A DNA stretch of 64,000 nt from Myxococcales bacterium (GTDB lineage: Bacteria; Myxococcota; Myxococcia; Myxococcales; Anaeromyxobacteraceae). The position numbers were made by a program, and so were the translations under genes. The notes under the pieces are model-generated. The model did not search any database and had not been told where the DNA came from. It saw only the letters and a list, made by a program, of their open reading frames with translations. This document shows, piece by piece, positions 23,966 to 36,874 of this stretch (its first letter is position 1; every line of letters starts with the position of its first letter). The stretch spans positions 62,001 to 126,000 of the forward strand of contig JAJZQX010000002.1 of assembly GCA_021806645.1 (NCBI GenBank). Direction: 5' to 3'.

Positions 23966-26728
23966 CTACAGGTTCGGCCGCGCGTCGTACTCGCCCGGCG
24001 TGCCGCCGCGCATCAGCACCTGCCGCGGCTTGACGCCGTTGGGCGGCCCGACCAGCCCCTCGCGCTCCATCCGCTCGATGATCTTGGCGGCCTTGTTGTA
24101 ACCGAGCCGCATCTCGCGCTGGAGCTTGGAGACCGAGACCTCGTCCATCTGCGCCACCAGCTCCATGGCCTGGTCGTAGACCGGGTCCTCGAGGTCGTTG
24201 TCCCGGCTCCCCTCGCCGAGGCCGTCGCGCGCCTTGAGGATCGAGTCGTCGTAGACCGGCTTCCCCTGCTCCTTGAGGAAGTCCACCACCCGCTTCAGCT
24301 CCTCCTCGGAGACGTAGGCGCCCTGCACGCGGGTGAGCGGGTGGGTGGCGGTCATCACCAGCATGTCGCCGTTGCCGAGCAGGCTCTCGGCGCCCGGGCC
24401 GTTGATGATGGTGGTGGAGTCGTGGCGGCTGGCCAGCCGGAAGGAGATGCGGGCCGGGAAGTTGTTCTTGATGGTGCCGGTGACCACGTCGGTGGACGGC
24501 CGCTGCGTCGCCACCACCAGGTGGATGCCGGTGGCGCGGGCCTTGGCGGCCAGCCGGGCCAGCGAGGTCTCCACCTCGCGCGGGGCGGTCATCATCAGGT
24601 CGGCCAGCTCGTCGATGATCACCACGATGTAGGGGAGCTTCTGCGGCAGCCTGGGGGTGTCGCGCTCCGCCACCGGATCGGCGGGCGGCGGCGCGGTCGG
24701 ATCGGCGAACTCGGGGCTGGCGGCCAGCGGCGCGGCGGCGCTCTCGGCCTCGGTGCGGGCGGCGGCGGCCTCCTCCGTCTCACCCGCCGTGACGTCGACC
24801 ACCACCAGCTTCCTGGGCGGCAGCGCCAGGTCCTTGTCCTCGAAGGTGGTCCCCTCGGCGCGGTGCTTCTCGACCCTGGCGTTGTAGCTCTTCAGGTCGC
24901 GAACCCCGGTGTCGGCCAGGATCTGGGTGCGCCGCTCCATCTCGTCCACCGCCCACTGCAGGGCGCGCGAGGCCTTCTGCGGGTCGGTCACCACCGGCAG
25001 CAGCAGGTGCGGGATGTCCTCGTAGGGCGACAGCTCGGTCATCTTGGGGTCCACCATGATCATCCGCACCTCGGCCGGCGTCTGCCGGAAGAGCATGCTC
25101 AGGATCATGGTGTTGAGACCCACCGACTTGCCGGCGCCGGTGGTGCCGGCGATGAGCAGGTGCGGCATCTTCTGCAGGTCCACGCAGTAGGGCGTCCCCT
25201 CGATGTCCTTGCCGAGGCCGATGGGGAGGAAGCCGCCGGCGTGGCCGAAGGTCTCCGACTCGAGGATGTCGCGCAGGAAGACGATGCCGCGATCCTTGTT
25301 GGGCACCTCGATGCCGACCACGCCCTTGCCCGGGATGGGGGCGATGATCCGGATCCGCGTGGCGGCCAGCGCCATCGTCAGCTCCTTGTCGAGGTTCTCG
25401 ATGCGGGCCAGCTTGGTGCCGCCCACCGGCAGGAACTCGTAGAGCGTCACCACCGGCCCGGGCCGGATGTAGGTGATCTGGCCGTCGATGCCGTGCTCGG
25501 CCAGGGTGCCCACGATGACGTCGGCGGTGCGGGTGAGGTTGGCCTTGTCCACGTCGGCGGCCTTCTCCTCGTGGACGTCGAGCAGGTCGATGGAGGGGAG
25601 CTGGAAGACGTCGCCCGCCTTGGTGAAGGCGAAGGACGGCGCCTCCTTCTTCTCCTTGTCCCTCTTCTTGCGGTTCCGCTCCAGCAGCGCGGCCGGGACC
25701 ACGATCTCGGGGCGGGCCGGCGGCAGCGGCAGCAGGGTGAGCGGCGGCGTGAGCTCGGGCGCGTCGGTGAGCGCGAGCTCGGCGGCCTCGAACGGCTGGG
25801 GCTCCGCCTTCTTGCGCTTGCGCCGCGGCGGCTCGACCAGCTCGAGCTCGGCCCTGGTCTCCTGCTCCGGCTCGGCGGGCGCGATCTGGACCAGTCCGTC
25901 CACCCAGGCCGGCTCGTCGATGAGCGGACGGCGCACCTGCTCCAGCGCCAGCGCCCCGGCCATGGCGCGCGCCTCCCGCCGGTCCTCCTCGCGGGCCCCG
26001 TCGAGCCAGGCGGCCGCGGCCATCGCCTCGGCCTCGGCGCGCCGTTGCCGCTCGACCTCCTCCTCGGCCCGCATGTCGGCCACCGCCTCGCGGTGCTCCC
26101 GCACGGCGGCGCCCAGCCTGGAGCCGAGGAAGCCGGCCAGCGCCATGAGGCCGCTCCAGGCCATGGCCGCGGCGTCGCCGAGCTTGACGCCGGTGGCGAC
26201 GATGAGCGAGACGGTGGCGGCGGCGGCGACCAGCAGCACCGAGCCGGTGGTGGAGACCAGCGCCACCGACCGGGTCGCCAGCGCCGAGCCGACCAGGCCG
26301 CCGGCCGGGAAGCTGGCCAGCCCGAAGCGCTCCAGCAGCAGGTGGCTGAGCGTGGCGAGGCAGAGCGTCAGCGAGGCGTAGGCGAGGGCGCCGATGGTGG
26401 TGAGCCGGCCGGGGGCGCCGCGGAAGAGCCGCCAGGCCACGGTGACGAGGCCGAAGGGGACCACCAGCGAGGCGAAGCCGAGCACCCGGTAGACGGCGGA
26501 GGCGGCGCGGTGGCCCACCGGGCCGATCAGGTTGGCCGGCGAGAGGTGGCGGGCGATGAGCGCGCCGTCGATGGAGGAGTAGGTGGTGAGCGCCAGCGCC
26601 GTGCCGGCGCCCAGCGCCAGCAGCAGCACCGCGGCGACGTCACGGGCCATGCCGGTCCGGACCGTCCGGCCCGGTTCCCTGGAGCGGCCACGCGGGGTGA
26701 TCCGACGGTTCGCCTTGGCTTTGCCCAT
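23966..26728 (-). CDS. ftsK: DNA translocase FtsK
   Basis: The protein has 920 residues. Membrane helices lie between about 30 and 200; a charged, partly coiled linker runs to about 380. The motor has Walker [10 protein letters not shown] (527-535) and Walker B IVVIIDELADLM (701-712), and the C-terminal winged-helix gamma domain covers 850-905. FtsK pumps the terminus DNA at the septum and activates chromosome dimer resolution. An insertion of about 70 residues rich in Ala, Glu and Pro (627-697) lies just before Walker B, where other FtsK proteins have only a few residues. The gene is monocistronic. Confidence 0.95.
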   Translation of the reverse strand: MGKAKANRRITPRGRSREPGRTVRTGMARDVAAVLLLALGAGTALALTTYSSIDGALIARHLSPANLIGPVGHRAASAVYRVLGFASLVVPFGLVTVAWRLFRGAPGRLTTIGALAYASLTLCLATLSHLLLERFGLASFPAGGLVGSALATRSVALVSTTGSVLLVAAAATVSLIVATGVKLGDAAAMAWSGLMALAGFLGSRLGAAVREHREAVADMRAEEEVERQRRAEAEAMAAAAWLDGAREEDRREARAMAGALALEQVRRPLIDEPAWVDGLVQIAPAEPEQETRAELELVEPPRRKRKKAEPQPFEAAELALTDAPELTPPLTLLPLPPARPEIVVPAALLERNRKKRDKEKKEAPSFAFTKAGDVFQLPSIDLLDVHEEKAADVDKANLTRTADVIVGTLAEHGIDGQITYIRPGPVVTLYEFLPVGGTKLARIENLDKELTMALAATRIRIIAPIPGKGVVGIEVPNKDRGIVFLRDILESETFGHAGGFLPIGLGKDIEGTPYCVDLQKMPHLLIAGTTGAGKSVGLNTMILSMLFRQTPAEVRMIMVDPKMTELSPYEDIPHLLLPVVTDPQKASRALQWAVDEMERRTQILADTGVRDLKSYNARVEKHRAEGTTFEDKDLALPPRKLVVVDVTAGETEEAAAARTEAESAAAPLAASPEFADPTAPPPADPVAERDTPRLPQKLPYIVVIIDELADLMMTAPREVETSLARLAAKARATGIHLVVATQRPSTDVVTGTIKNNFPARISFRLASRHDSTTIINGPGAESLLGNGDMLVMTATHPLTRVQGAYVSEEELKRVVDFLKEQGKPVYDDSILKARDGLGEGSRDNDLEDPVYDQAMELVAQMDEVSVSKLQREMRLGYNKAAKIIERMEREGLVGPPNGVKPRQVLMRGGTPGEYDARPNL

Positions 26729-26889
26729 GTGCGCGCTGTGACCTCGTGGAAGTACCGGTGCCGGCGCCGAAACGGGGGCTCTGGTGGAGCGAGGATATCG
26801 GGGGGTCGTGAGGGGTCAATTTTTCGGCGATTCCGGGCAGATGGCCTAGAATCGAACCAACGGGATCCCCCGTCTGGACCAAGGTTGCC

Positions 26890-28173
26890 ATGGACGTCCG
26901 CTGCGAGCGCTGCCGCGCTCAGTACGCCTTCGACGAAGACCAGATCACCACGGCCGGATTGACCGTGCAGTGCAACGCCTGCGGTCACGTCTTCGTGGTC
27001 CAGAAGAAGGAGCTGGTGGTCACCCGCTCGGTCACCCCGGGCGAGCTGGACGAGCCGCCCAGGCCGGCCTCCTCCGCCACGCCCCCGCGCCCGCCGGCGT
27101 CGGCGCCGGCGCCTTCGCCCGCACCGGCACCGGCCCCAGCGCCTGCGCTCCCCGCCGACGCTACGCCCCCCTGGACCATCCGGCAGGTCTCAGGCCAGCA
27201 CCTCAGCTTTTCCGAGCTCAACACGCTCCAGCGCTGGATCGTGGAGCGGAGGGTGTCGCGGGAGGACGAGGTCACGCAGGGCGACGGCGCCTGGGTCCGG
27301 CTCGGGACGCTGGCCGAGCTGCAGAGCTTCTTCGAGGTGGTGGAGGCGGCCGACCGGGCCAAGGGACGGAGCACCTCCCGCTACCCCCCCGCGCCCTATC
27401 CCCCGTCTGACTTCACGCCGCAGGCCGTCGCCCCGCCCGCGCCGGCCGCCCCGCCGCCGGCCGCCCCGCCGCCTCGGGCCCCGGCGACCGAGTCGATCCA
27501 GATCGAGCTCGACGAGGCCGACCTGCGCGCGGTCGGCAAGTCGAGCCGGCCGCGGAACGCCATCGTCGTCGTGCTCCTCCTGGTGGTGGCCGGGGCCGCC
27601 GCCGCCTACGTCTTCATGCCCGCCCTCTTCGGCGGGACCTCGCCGAAGAGGCCCGAGCCGGTGGCGGTGCCGCTCACCATCACCATGAAGGCGCCCGAGC
27701 CACCGGCCCCACCGCCCCCACCCCCGACGGCGCCCGAGCCGACGCCGGAGCCGCCCGCCGCCAAGGCGCCGGAGCCGATTCCCGAGGCCAGGGCCAAGGC
27801 CAGGCCGAAGCCACCCAGCGTGAAGCAGCAACTGGCCGAGGCGGACCGGCTGCGCGAGGCCGGCAAGAGCGAGCAGGCGCTCGAGATCTACGGCCGCATC
27901 GCCTCGGATGATCCCGAGAACGTCGAGGCCCTGGCCGGGCGCGGCCTGTGCTATTTCGACCTGGAGCAGTATGCCCCCGCCGAGGCGAGCCTGCGGGCCG
28001 CGCTGCGGCTCTCGCCGACGCAGGCCGACGCGCTCCTCGGGCTGGCCGAGACCTACCGCGCCGCGGGGCGCAAGGCCGACGCCATCGCGATGTTCGAGAG
28101 ATACCTGGCCGCCCACCCCGGGGGCGACGAGGCGCCGGTGGCGCGGAACGCCATCAACCAGCTCAAGGAATGA
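26890..28173 (+). CDS. Zinc-ribbon, GYF-like and TPR protein with one membrane helix
   Basis: The 427-residue protein starts with an MJ0042-type zinc ribbon (RCERCRAQYAF and QCNACGHVFVV, four Cys). A GYF-like domain follows at about 95-155 (LSFSELNTLQRWIVERR, GDGAWVRLGTL). One membrane helix is at about 215-240 (AIVVVLLLVVAGAAAAYVF). Then come a Pro-rich stretch and two or three TPRs (ALEIYGRIASDDPENVEALA, AGRKADAIAMFERYLAAHPG). This architecture recurs in myxobacteria next to motility and gliding genes, but here the neighbours are housekeeping and the role is unknown. Confidence 0.75.
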   Translation: MDVRCERCRAQYAFDEDQITTAGLTVQCNACGHVFVVQKKELVVTRSVTPGELDEPPRPASSATPPRPPASAPAPSPAPAPAPAPALPADATPPWTIRQVSGQHLSFSELNTLQRWIVERRVSREDEVTQGDGAWVRLGTLAELQSFFEVVEAADRAKGRSTSRYPPAPYPPSDFTPQAVAPPAPAAPPPAAPPPRAPATESIQIELDEADLRAVGKSSRPRNAIVVVLLLVVAGAAAAYVFMPALFGGTSPKRPEPVAVPLTITMKAPEPPAPPPPPPTAPEPTPEPPAAKAPEPIPEARAKARPKPPSVKQQLAEADRLREAGKSEQALEIYGRIASDDPENVEALAGRGLCYFDLEQYAPAEASLRAALRLSPTQADALLGLAETYRAAGRKADAIAMFERYLAAHPGGDEAPVARNAINQLKE

Positions 28174-28175
28174 CC

Positions 28176-28499
28176 ATGACGGATCACAAGACCTCCAGGC
28201 TCGAAGACGAGTACTTCGTCCGCGAGGACGCCGAGAAGAAGCGCAAGCTGGCCCTGCAGGTGCAGAAGGAGACCGAGGCGGCCGAGCTGAAGCGGCTCAA
28301 GGCGCTCCACCACATGCGCTGTCCGAAGTGCGGCCTCGGCCTGCAGGAGGTGAAGTACCAGGGGATCGACGTGGACGTCTGCTTCGCCTGCCACGGCATC
28401 TTCCTCGACCGGGGCGAGCTGGAGCAGCTGGCCAGGCCGGAGAAGAGCGGCGTCATGGACGCCATCCTCAACTGGTTCAAGGGCGAGACCAAGCCGTAG
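28176..28499 (+). CDS. TFIIB-type zinc-ribbon protein
   Basis: The 107-residue protein has a charged helical N-terminus (about 45 residues) and a zinc ribbon of the zf-TFIIB family: MRCPKCGLGLQEVKY and VCFACHGIFLDRGELEQL. The Asp-Arg-Gly-Glu-Leu after the second Cys pair is the family mark. Its function is unknown. AAGGA is six bases before the ATG at 28176; an ATG six bases earlier overlaps the previous stop but lacks spacing. It is co-oriented with gatC ten bases downstream. Confidence 0.82.
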   Translation: MTDHKTSRLEDEYFVREDAEKKRKLALQVQKETEAAELKRLKALHHMRCPKCGLGLQEVKYQGIDVDVCFACHGIFLDRGELEQLARPEKSGVMDAILNWFKGETKP

Positions 28500-28509
28500 C
28501 CGGGCGGCC

Positions 28510-28799
28510 ATGGCTCTGACTCTCGACGAGGTCCGTCGCGTCGCCGCGCTGGCCCGCTTGAAGCTCTCGGAGGAGGAGGAGCGGCTCTTCGCCGAGCAGC
28601 TCTCCGCCATCCTCGACCACGTGCGCGAGCTGGAGACGCTCGACGTCACCGGCGTGCCCCCCATGACCCACGCCCTGGCCGAGGGCGAGGCGGTGGCGCT
28701 GCGTCCCGACGCGCTGGTGCCCGGCCTCTCGCCCGAGGAGGCGCTCGGGAACGCGCCGGCGCGCGAGGGGACCTGCTTCAAGGTCCCGAGGATCATCGA

Positions 28800-28803
<4 letters not shown>
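28510..28803 (+). CDS. gatC: Glutamyl/aspartyl-tRNA amidotransferase subunit C
   Basis: The 97-residue subunit has the family opening [20 protein letters not shown] and the closing region KVPRIIE. GatC holds GatA and GatB together in the complex that amidates mischarged Glu-tRNA(Gln) and Asp-tRNA(Asn). It overlaps gatA by four bases (GTGA), so the three subunits gatC-gatA-gatB are coupled. Confidence 0.96.
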
Positions 28804-30283
<1,480 letters not shown>

Positions 30284-30287
<4 letters not shown>

Positions 30288-31753
30288 CCCGCACCGTGGC
30301 GGCCTCCGACTACCAGGTGGTCATCGGGCTCGAGGTCCACGCCCAGCTGCTCACCCTGACCAAGATCTTCTGCGGCTGCTCCACCGGGTTCGGCGGCGCG
30401 CCCAACAGCCACGTCTGCCCCATCTGCCTGGGTTTGCCCGGCGTGCTGCCGGCGCTCAACGCGCGGGTGGTGGAGCTGGCGGTGAAGACCGGGCTGGCGC
30501 TCGGCTGCGCCATCCAGCCGGTCAGCGTCTTCTCCCGCAAGAACTACTTCTACCCGGACCTGCCCAAGGGCTACCAGATCTCGCAGTACGAGCTGCCCAT
30601 CTGCCTGGGCGGCGGCCTGGCCATCACGGTGGACGGGCGGGAGAAGTTCATCCGGCTCACCCGCATCCACATGGAGGAGGACGCCGGCAAGAACCTCCAC
30701 GACGTGGCCGCCGACGGCAGCTCGGGGGTGGACCTCAACCGGGCCGGGGTGCCGCTGCTGGAGATCGTCAGCGAGCCCGACCTGCGGAGCGCCGACGAGG
30801 CGGTCGAGTACCTGAAGGCGCTGCGCGCCATCCTGCTGGCGCTGGGCGTCAACGACGGCAACCTCGAGGAGGGGTCGTTCCGCTGCGACGCCAACGTCTC
30901 GGTGATGAGGAAGGGGGCCACGCAGTACGGCACCCGCGCCGAACTCAAGAACATGAACTCCTTCCGCTACCTCAAGCAGGCCGTCGAGTACGAGGTGCGC
31001 CGGCAGGTGGCGCTGGTGGAGACCGGCCAGCCGGTGGTGCAGGAGACGCGGCTCTACGACCCGGCCCGCGGCGAGACCCGCTCGATGCGCTCCAAGGAGG
31101 AGGCGCACGACTACCGCTACTTCCCCGAGCCCGACCTGCCGCCGGTCCGCGTCGGCGAGGCGCTGGTGGCGCGGATGCGGGCCGAGCAGCCGGAGCTGCC
31201 GCGGGCCCGGGCGGCGCGGTACCAGGGCTCGCTGGGGCTCTCGGCGCAGGACGCCGGAGTGCTGGTGGGCGACGGCGGGCTGGCCGACTTCTTCGACGCG
31301 GCGCTCTCCGCGCGCGGCGGAGGGGCCGAGGCGGCCAAGAAGGTGGCCAACTGGCTGATCGGCGAGCTGTCGCGGCTCGCCAACGAGACTGGGCTGCCGC
31401 CCCGGGCCTGGAAGCTCACGCCGGCGCGGCTGGCCGAGGTGCTCGGGCTGCTCGACGCCGGCACGGTGAACGGCGCCGGGGCCAAGCTGCTGGTGGAGGA
31501 GCTCTTCCGCCACGGCGGCGATCCGGCCGAGCTGGTGCGGCGCCGCGGCCTGGCCCAGGTCTCCGACGAGGGGGCCATCGAGGCGGCGGTGGACGCGGTG
31601 CTGGCCGCCAGCCCGGCCGAGGTGGAGCGCCACCGGAGCGGCAAGAAGGACCTCACCGGCTTCTTCGTCGGCCAGGTGATGAAGGCGCTAAAGGGCAAGG
31701 GCAACCCCGGCGTGGTCAACGCCCTCCTCAAGAAGAAGCTGGGAGGAGGCTGA
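30284..31753 (+). CDS. gatB: Glutamyl/aspartyl-tRNA amidotransferase subunit B
   Basis: This 489-residue subunit activates the mischarged tRNA with ATP and transfers ammonia. [19 protein letters not shown] and [14 protein letters not shown] form the N-terminal signature with the zinc Cys residues. The C-terminal YqeY-like tail domain ends [20 protein letters not shown]. It starts with ATGA over the gatA stop. A complete GatCAB implies that the organism makes Gln-tRNA and/or Asn-tRNA indirectly. Confidence 0.97.
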
Positions 31754-31755
31754 TC

Positions 31756-31964
31756 ATGGCCTGGGCGGGATGGGGCGCGGGTCCGGCCGCCGCCGGGAGC
31801 GCCGGCGGTCCGAGCAGGCTCTTTCTGTGGGCCCTGGTGGTGGGCTCGGCGGTGGTGACGGTGGCGCTGGCGCTGGAGAAGAGCCCGCTGGCCTTCCTCG
31901 GGGCCGCCGCCACGGTCTACTTCCTGCTGCGCGCCACCGGCCGGTTCGGGCCGCGGAGCGGTTC

Positions 31965-31968
<4 letters not shown>
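31756..31968 (+). CDS. Small membrane protein of unknown function
   Basis: The 70-residue protein has a Gly/Ala-rich N-terminus and two hydrophobic segments ([19 protein letters not shown] and [18 protein letters not shown]). GGAGGAGG lies just upstream, at the end of gatB. It overlaps mtnA by GTGA. No family is recognised. Its close packing between gatB and mtnA and the clean ribosome-binding site support a real gene. Confidence 0.65.
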
Positions 31969-32981
<1,013 letters not shown>

Positions 32982-33049
32982 AGTGCCAGTCATCCCGCGG
33001 TCTTGCGAGGAGGGCGGCACGCGAGGCCCGGACCCGCTAGGATCACGGC

Positions 33050-33523
33050 GTGACCCTCACCTCCTGTCCCGCCTGCGGCCAGCGCTCCGGCTCCGAGGCC
33101 AGCTGTCTCTCCTGCCGCGAGGCGGCGGCGCGCGAGCTGGCCCGCGGGGCCGAGGACGTCACGCCCGCGGAGGTGGAGGGGACGGTTGGCCGGGTGGGGC
33201 GCTTCCTCCGGCGCCGCCCCTGGTGGGCGCGCTCCGCGCCGGCCGACCTGCTGGCCCGGCTGCGGCTGCTCTGGCTGGTGCTGCGCGACACGGTGAGGGG
33301 TGAGTACCAGCTGCCGTGGAAGGGAATCGCCGCGCTGGTCGCGGCGGCGCTCTACGTCCTCGCACCGATCGACCTCATCCCCGACATCCTCGGCCCGCTC
33401 GGCTTCACCGACGACGCGCTGGCGGTGGCGCTCACCTGGGGGCTCATGAAGCGCGAGCTGCTCCAGTACTGCGAGTGCAAGGGGCTGGCGCCGGGCCACT
33501 TCGGGATCGAGGTGAAGCCGTGA
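33050..33523 (+). CDS. YkvA-like DUF1232 protein with N-terminal zinc ribbon
   Basis: The 157-residue protein starts at a GTG with a four-Cys ribbon (SCPACGQRS, CLSCREAA). The C-terminal half is a DUF1232/YkvA domain with the diagnostic LYVLAPIDLIPDILGPLG in a membrane-inserting hairpin. Its function is unknown. The fusion of a cytoplasmic zinc ribbon to DUF1232 is less usual than the bare domain. The gene stands just upstream of the ribosomal protein promoter. Confidence 0.8.
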   Translation: MTLTSCPACGQRSGSEASCLSCREAAARELARGAEDVTPAEVEGTVGRVGRFLRRRPWWARSAPADLLARLRLLWLVLRDTVRGEYQLPWKGIAALVAAALYVLAPIDLIPDILGPLGFTDDALAVALTWGLMKRELLQYCECKGLAPGHFGIEVKP

Positions 33524-33612
33524 AGCGGCGCCCCGGCGTGGTCGAGACCACCTCCGGCGCCGCTCACGCCGGCGCCTCCCCCGCCGCCGGGGGAGGGAAC
33601 CGCCCGGAATCC

Positions 33613-33642
33613 TTGACAACGGGCGGGGCCGGATCGTATAGA
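33613..33642 (+). promoter_or_regulatory. Promoter of rplU-rpmA
   Basis: TTGACA (33613-33618) and TATAGA (33637-33642) are 18 bases apart, one of the best sigma-70-type promoters in the window. It leaves a leader of about 85 bases before rplU, long enough for autoregulation by L21, although no specific structure is claimed. Confidence 0.75.
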
Positions 33643-33733
33643 GCCGCCTCCCGGAGGGCCGGGATGGCGTGCCGCCTTGCCGGACGAATCGCGGCGCTCC
33701 CGGAGAACCTCCAGTAATTCCAAGGAGCAGGCG

Positions 33734-34039
33734 ATGTACGCGGTGATCAAGACCGGCGGGAAGCAGTATCGCGTGTCGCAGGGCGACCGGCTCAAGGTCG
33801 AGCTGCTGACCGGCGACGTGGGTGGGAAGATCTCCTTCGAGGCGCTGATGGTCGGCGGCGAGGGCGAGGCCAGGGTCGGCGCGCCGATGGTCGTGGGCGC
33901 GGCGGTCGAAGGCGAGATCGTGGCCCACGGCAAGCACAAGAAGCTGGTCCACTTCCGCAAGCGGAAGGAAGGCTGGACCAGGAAGCGCGGCCACCGGCAG
34001 CCGTTCACCGAGCTGCTCATCACCTCGGTCCGCGCGTAA
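33734..34039 (+). CDS. rplU: 50S ribosomal protein L21
   Basis: The 101-residue protein starts [18 protein letters not shown] and contains [20 protein letters not shown], the L21 basic segment. AAGGAG is upstream of the ATG at 33734. It is in the classic order rplU-rpmA-obgE. L21 binds 23S rRNA in the large subunit. Confidence 0.98.
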   Translation: MYAVIKTGGKQYRVSQGDRLKVELLTGDVGGKISFEALMVGGEGEARVGAPMVVGAAVEGEIVAHGKHKKLVHFRKRKEGWTRKRGHRQPFTELLITSVRA

Positions 34040-34057
34040 GAAAAGGACGGACGAACC

Positions 34058-34321
34058 ATGGCTCACAAAAAGGGACAGGGCTCTTCGCGGAACGGCCGGG
34101 ACTCGGCCGGGCAGCACCGCGGCGTGAAGATCTACGGCTCGGAGAAGGTCGTCTCCGGCAACATCATCGTCCGCCAGTGCGGCACGCTCTTCCATCCCGG
34201 CCCGAACGTCGGGCTCGGCAAGGACTTCACGATCTTCGCCACCTGCGCGGGCACCGTGAAGTTCACGCGCACCCGCGGCGACCGCCGCGTGGTCTCGGTG
34301 ATCCCCGAGGCCAAGGCCTAG
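34058..34321 (+). CDS. rpmA: 50S ribosomal protein L27
   Basis: The 87-residue protein starts [19 protein letters not shown], whose N-terminal tail reaches the peptidyl transferase centre, and contains [17 protein letters not shown]. It lacks the N-terminal extension of the Firmicutes type that needs cleavage. It lies 18 bases after rplU. Confidence 0.98.
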   Translation: MAHKKGQGSSRNGRDSAGQHRGVKIYGSEKVVSGNIIVRQCGTLFHPGPNVGLGKDFTIFATCAGTVKFTRTRGDRRVVSVIPEAKA

Positions 34322-34352
34322 CGGCTCTTCGCCGCTCGGCCGGCCGTCCACG

Positions 34353-34390
34353 GCGCCGCGGGCCCTCGGGCCTCGCGGCGCTCGTCGTTT
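34353..34390 (+). terminator. Hairpin between rpmA and obgE, possible attenuator
   Basis: The stem GCGCCGCGGGCCC against GGGCC-T-CGCGGCGC makes 13 pairs with one bulge and a two-base loop, followed by a mixed T-rich tract (TCGTCGTTT). It may end or reduce readthrough from the ribosomal genes into obgE. Confidence 0.5.
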
Positions 34391-34402
34391 CGAGGGAGCA
34401 TC

Positions 34403-35595
<1,193 letters not shown>

Positions 35596-35599
<4 letters not shown>

Positions 35600-36282
35600 G
35601 CCTGGCGCCCGTGGCGCCCGCCGAACCGGGCTTCCTGCTGCCGGAGCGGAAGGCGCGCATCGACCAGGTGGTGGCGCAGCGCACCCGCACCCTGACCGTG
35701 GTGATGGAGGCCTTCGCGGATCCGCAGAACACCAGCGCCGTGCTCCGCACCGCCGAGTCGTTCGGGGTGCAGGAGGTCCACGTCGTGGTGGGGCCGCAGA
35801 AGCGCTTCGACCGGAACAAGAAGATCAGCCAGAACGCCGACAAATGGCTGGAGGTGGTGCGGTGGAAGGACACGGCGACCTGCCTCGCGGCGCTCAAGGC
35901 CCGCGGCTTCCGGATCTACGCCACCCACCTCGGTGAGGGCTCGGCGACGCTGGCCGAGCTGTCGTTCGCGGAGCCCACGGCGCTGGTCTTCGGCAACGAG
36001 CACGCCGGGGTCTCGGCGGAGGCGCGGCGGCTCGCCGACCGGGTCTTCGCCATCCCCATGCGCGGCTTCTCCCAGTCGTTCAACGTCTCGGTGGCGGCGG
36101 CCATCTGCCTGGCCCGCGCCGTGGACCGGCGCGAGGTGGAGCGGGGAAGGCATGGCGATCTCGGGCCGGAGGAGGCCGAGGTGCTGCGAGAGCGGTTCTA
36201 CAGGCTCTCCGTCAACCAGCGGGCCAGGGTGGCCAAGGCGGCGCAGGCGGCGGAGAAGCGGGCGGGGCGGGAAGAGGGTTAG
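35596..36282 (+). CDS. TrmH/SpoU-family RNA 2'-O-methyltransferase
   Basis: The 228-residue protein has the three SPOUT motifs: EAFADPQNTSAVLRTAESFG (motif 1, Asn and Arg), TALVFGNEHAGVS (motif 2) and IPMRGFSQSFNVSVAAAI (motif 3, with the deep knot). This is closest to TrmH, which methylates G18 of tRNA, but rRNA-specific paralogues share the motifs, so no symbol is given. It starts at a GTG overlapping the obgE stop. Confidence 0.88.
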
Positions 36283-36874
36283 CGGAGGCGGGCCAACCTA
36301 CCGCTCGAACCCTTACGCGCGCTCGACCCGGCAGACGCGGACCCGGTAGGCGCGGTACCAGCGAGCCTTGCCGGCCGCCGGCGCGATGCCGCTCGAGCGC
36401 ATGGCGGGCCGTGGTCGCGCTTGACGGAGCGCTGCCGTGCCGGTGAGGAGAGGCGTGGCGAGAGGGGCGCTGGGATGGCCGGTGCCGCGAGGGAGCTGGC
36501 GACTGCGCGCACGAACTGGCGGGTTCGTTGGCGAGGCGACAGGCGCAAACGGGAGTGGCTCGAGTGCTCGGGCGAGCGATGCTGGGCGGGCGGCCTCGAA
36601 TGTGCGGGAAGTGCTGTCCCCGTTGCGCGTCCTGCGTTGCTGTACCCAAATGGCCATCGATCTTGCTTGACGCGGTTCTTGGTCAGTTGACGTTCGGTGA
36701 CTGAGCCGGCCCGTAAATGCGCGCCAGGCCGCGCCGCAGCCCCGCAGGCGCGTTCGCGGCGGGGTTGGCGGGGGTCGCGGGGCCGGCGCCGTTCGCGCGG
36801 CCCAGGCGGCCACGGTGCGCGTTTGGCGAGGGCCGAAAATCCCGTGAGAGGATCGATTCAAGGAGAACACCACC
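36283..36874. other. 592-base gap without a recognised gene
   Basis: No gene, tRNA or clear repeat was recognised here. Short open frames on both strands have no motif and a codon pattern unlike the neighbours. A minus-strand reading ending at 36313 has a plausible 29-residue basic tail, but no start signal. The stretch separates the obgE operon from an HNH gene, so it may be accessory DNA. Confidence 0.5.

Noticed and set aside
24341-26962. 873-residue open frame antisense to ftsK
   Set aside because: It is a mirror of GC-rich third positions in ftsK. The composition (His, Gly, Arg, Glu-rich) and lack of any motif fit a shadow frame.
33520-33717. Possible small gene after the YkvA-like gene
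   Set aside because: The stretch contains the rplU promoter and has no motif; the open frame is a by-product of GC content.
36313-36402. 29-residue minus-strand basic peptide in the gap after the TrmH-type gene
   Set aside because: There is no ribosome-binding site and no similarity to anything recognised; the surrounding open frame is composed of repeats of Arg, Ala and Pro.
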